NCBI GenBank assembly: GCA_036558265.1
Contig: DATBFY010000025.1
Location: forward strand, 1 to 22,724
Direction: 5' to 3'
Length of the DNA stretch: 22,724 bases
DNA from: RYN-433 sp036558265
GTDB lineage: Bacteria; Planctomycetota; Phycisphaerae; Tepidisphaerales; Tepidisphaeraceae
This document shows positions 21,711 through 22,724 of this stretch, one piece after another (the first letter of the stretch is position 1; each line of letters starts with the position of its first letter). Both the position numbers and the translations under genes were made by a program. Below the pieces are notes generated by a model. The model was given only the letters and a program-made list of their open reading frames with translations. It was not told the origin of the DNA and did no database searches.

Positions 21711-22048
21711 GGCGACATTGCCATCCTCCGCGGCGGCGGGGTTTCGTGACGGCGTTCGCGGTCACGCTGATCGCGCTGGTGGCCGTGGCGCTGGCGGCGC
21801 TGACGGCGCGGGTCAGCACGGTCGCGCGGGAGGCGGCGCGGGATCGCGAGCGGGCGCAGGTGGAGGAGTTGATCGATGCGGGGGTGCGGATGGCGCGGCA
21901 GTCTGCGAGGGCCGAAGCGCGATCGATCGAGTTGCCGGATGTGCTGAAGGAACAGGCGGCGTCATTGAAATTGACGCCGCGCGGGGATGGGGTGGAAGTG
22001 GAGGCGGCGCTGGGGTCCACGCGGATGACGCAGGTGGTGCGACGGTAA
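21707..22048 (+). CDS. small pilin-like / GspK N-terminus-like protein
   Basis: A 113-residue protein with a basic 12-residue leader (MRRHCHPPRRRG) and a membrane helix FVTAFAVTLIALVAVALAALTARV, followed by a charged helix (AREAARDRERAQVEELIDAGVRMAR). This looks like the start of GspK or of PilX/Tad-type proteins, where RRRGxxx precedes an Ala/Leu/Val helix and a second helix leads into the globular part; but full-length GspK has about 300 residues and the large domain is absent. Position +5 is Phe, so processing by prepilin peptidase is plausible only by analogy. It is the last gene of the overlapping set, followed by a GC-rich hairpin. Confidence 0.68.
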   Translation: MRRHCHPPRRRGFVTAFAVTLIALVAVALAALTARVSTVAREAARDRERAQVEELIDAGVRMARQSARAEARSIELPDVLKEQAASLKLTPRGDGVEVEAALGSTRMTQVVRR

Positions 22049-22065
22049 GCTTGGCGGGCGGCGGG

Positions 22066-22084
22066 GGCCTGGTTTCTCCAGGCC
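22066..22084 (+). terminator. hairpin GGCCTGG-TTTCT-CCAGGCC after the pseudopilin genes
   Basis: A perfect 7 bp GC-rich stem with a 5 nt loop starts 17 nt after the last stop of the secretion cluster. No T-tract follows, so it may act as a weak terminator or a transcript-end stabiliser. Its position at the operon end is the main support. Confidence 0.45.
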
Positions 22085-22134
22085 GCGAGGCGCGGCGAAG
22101 GGAGGGGGGAACGATTCGCAGGGTGGAACTCCGC

Positions 22135-22163
22135 TTGACACTGCCGACCGCCCACGGCCTACT
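22135..22163 (+). promoter_or_regulatory. candidate promoter TTGACA-N17-CCTACT for the dipeptidase gene
   Basis: A consensus -35 (22135-22140) is followed after exactly 17 bp by CCTACT, a weak -10. The ATG at 22174 begins 10 nt later, with no ribosome site in between. This is the same near-leaderless spacing seen at other genes. Confidence 0.4.
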
Positions 22164-22173
22164 GCCGAGTCTC

Positions 22174-22724
22174 ATGCTGATTGCCGACGCACACCTCGAC
22201 CTGGCTTACAACGCCCTCCGCGGTCGCGACGTCACCCGGCCCGCCGGCGAGCAGACGGCCAACGACACCGACGGCACGCCCAGCGTGGGCCTGCCCGACC
22301 TTCGCGCCGGAGGCGTTGAGCTGATCTGTGGCACGATCTTCTGCGAACCGGCCAGGGGGGCTCACGCCGGGTACGCCACCGCCGACGAGGCCCGCGCGCA
22401 GGCGCTGGCGCAGCTCGGCTGGTACCAGGACCAGACCGCCGCGGGCCGCATCGATATCGTCCGATCGCCCGCCCACCTGCCGACGGACGAGCCGCGCGAC
22501 AAGCAGACATCCGTCATCATCCTCATGGAAGGCGCGGACCCCTTCCGCTCGCCCGACGACGTGGACGAGTGGTTCGACGCCGGCCTGCGCATCGTCGGCC
22601 TGGCGTGGAAGTCCACCCGCATGGCCGGCGGCACCGGCGAGCCCGGCCCGCTGACCGATGAGGGCCGCGCGCTCGTCCGCGCCCTCGACGCCACCGGCAT
22701 CATCCACGACGCCTCGCACCTGGC
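22174..22724 (+). CDS. membrane dipeptidase (peptidase family M19), 3'-truncated
   Basis: The frame is open from ATG 22174 to the window edge, giving 183 residues. It matches zinc-dependent renal-dipeptidase-like enzymes: the N-terminal metal motif H7-x-D9 in LIADAHLDLAYNAL, the bridging Glu119 in VIILMEGADP, LRIVGLAWKSTRMAGG, and the LTDEGRALVRAL-x-GIIHDASHL segment that corresponds to the LTxxG...DxSH region. Family members hydrolyse dipeptides, including some with a D-residue, using a two-zinc centre. The protein starts directly at the barrel with no signal peptide, so a cytoplasmic location is likely. The rest, including later histidine ligands, lies beyond the window. It is separate from the secretion cluster, with its own candidate promoter. 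Confidence 0.9.
   Translation, partial: MLIADAHLDLAYNALRGRDVTRPAGEQTANDTDGTPSVGLPDLRAGGVELICGTIFCEPARGAHAGYATADEARAQALAQLGWYQDQTAAGRIDIVRSPAHLPTDEPRDKQTSVIILMEGADPFRSPDDVDEWFDAGLRIVGLAWKSTRMAGGTGEPGPLTDEGRALVRALDATGIIHDASHL

Overview
The window is GC-rich and reads as a chromosomal segment of a planctomycete. The supporting families are a DUF1501 protein, a PVC-type cytochrome c fusion, a secreted sulfatase, a PEP-CTERM protein and an ECF sigma factor with a C-terminal membrane extension. Assignment to Planctomycetota is inferred from this combination; a Phycisphaerae-like member is a guess. No rRNA, tRNA, CRISPR array, transposase or phage gene was seen.

Layout. Positions 1-798 hold the 3' end of a DUF1501 gene. 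Positions 799-1691 hold two small hypothetical genes. Positions 1747-5039 carry, on the + strand, a secreted esterase, a cation diffusion facilitator that overlaps it by 4 bp, and a PLP aminotransferase. Positions 5043-11896 carry, on the - strand, a secreted Asp-box (sialidase-like) repeat protein, a 1388-residue fusion (ceramidase-like domain, PVC dehydrogenase-type propeller, HEAT region, cytochrome c) and a sulfatase. A 468 bp gene-free stretch follows, then a PEP-CTERM protein with the best sigma70-like promoter and Shine-Dalgarno site in the window. Positions 12959-15931 (-) hold a TadG-like protein and an overlapping kdgK/kdgA-type pair (2-keto-3-deoxygluconate catabolism).

Positions 16011-22048 (+) hold a type II secretion/type IV pilus-like cluster: a short GspE ATPase lacking the zinc-ribbon segment, a membrane-anchored ECF sigma factor, two consecutive GspF-like membrane proteins, and three small pseudopilin-like proteins joined by ATGA overlaps. 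No secretin, GspC/L/M or canonical GspG is present here. The window ends inside an M19 membrane-dipeptidase gene.

Three kinds of short dispersed repeat are visible. Two are palindromic: about 96-98 bp with CGTCATCCTGAG termini, and about 62 bp with CGTAGCACGGGCGCC termini. Copies of both lie at gene 5' ends in the secretion cluster, and one is read through in frame by a pseudopilin gene. The third is a 23 bp ATGTTTY-rich repeat. Several genes lack a Shine-Dalgarno site but have a TAnnnT box 6-10 nt before the start codon, which suggests leaderless or near-leaderless transcripts.
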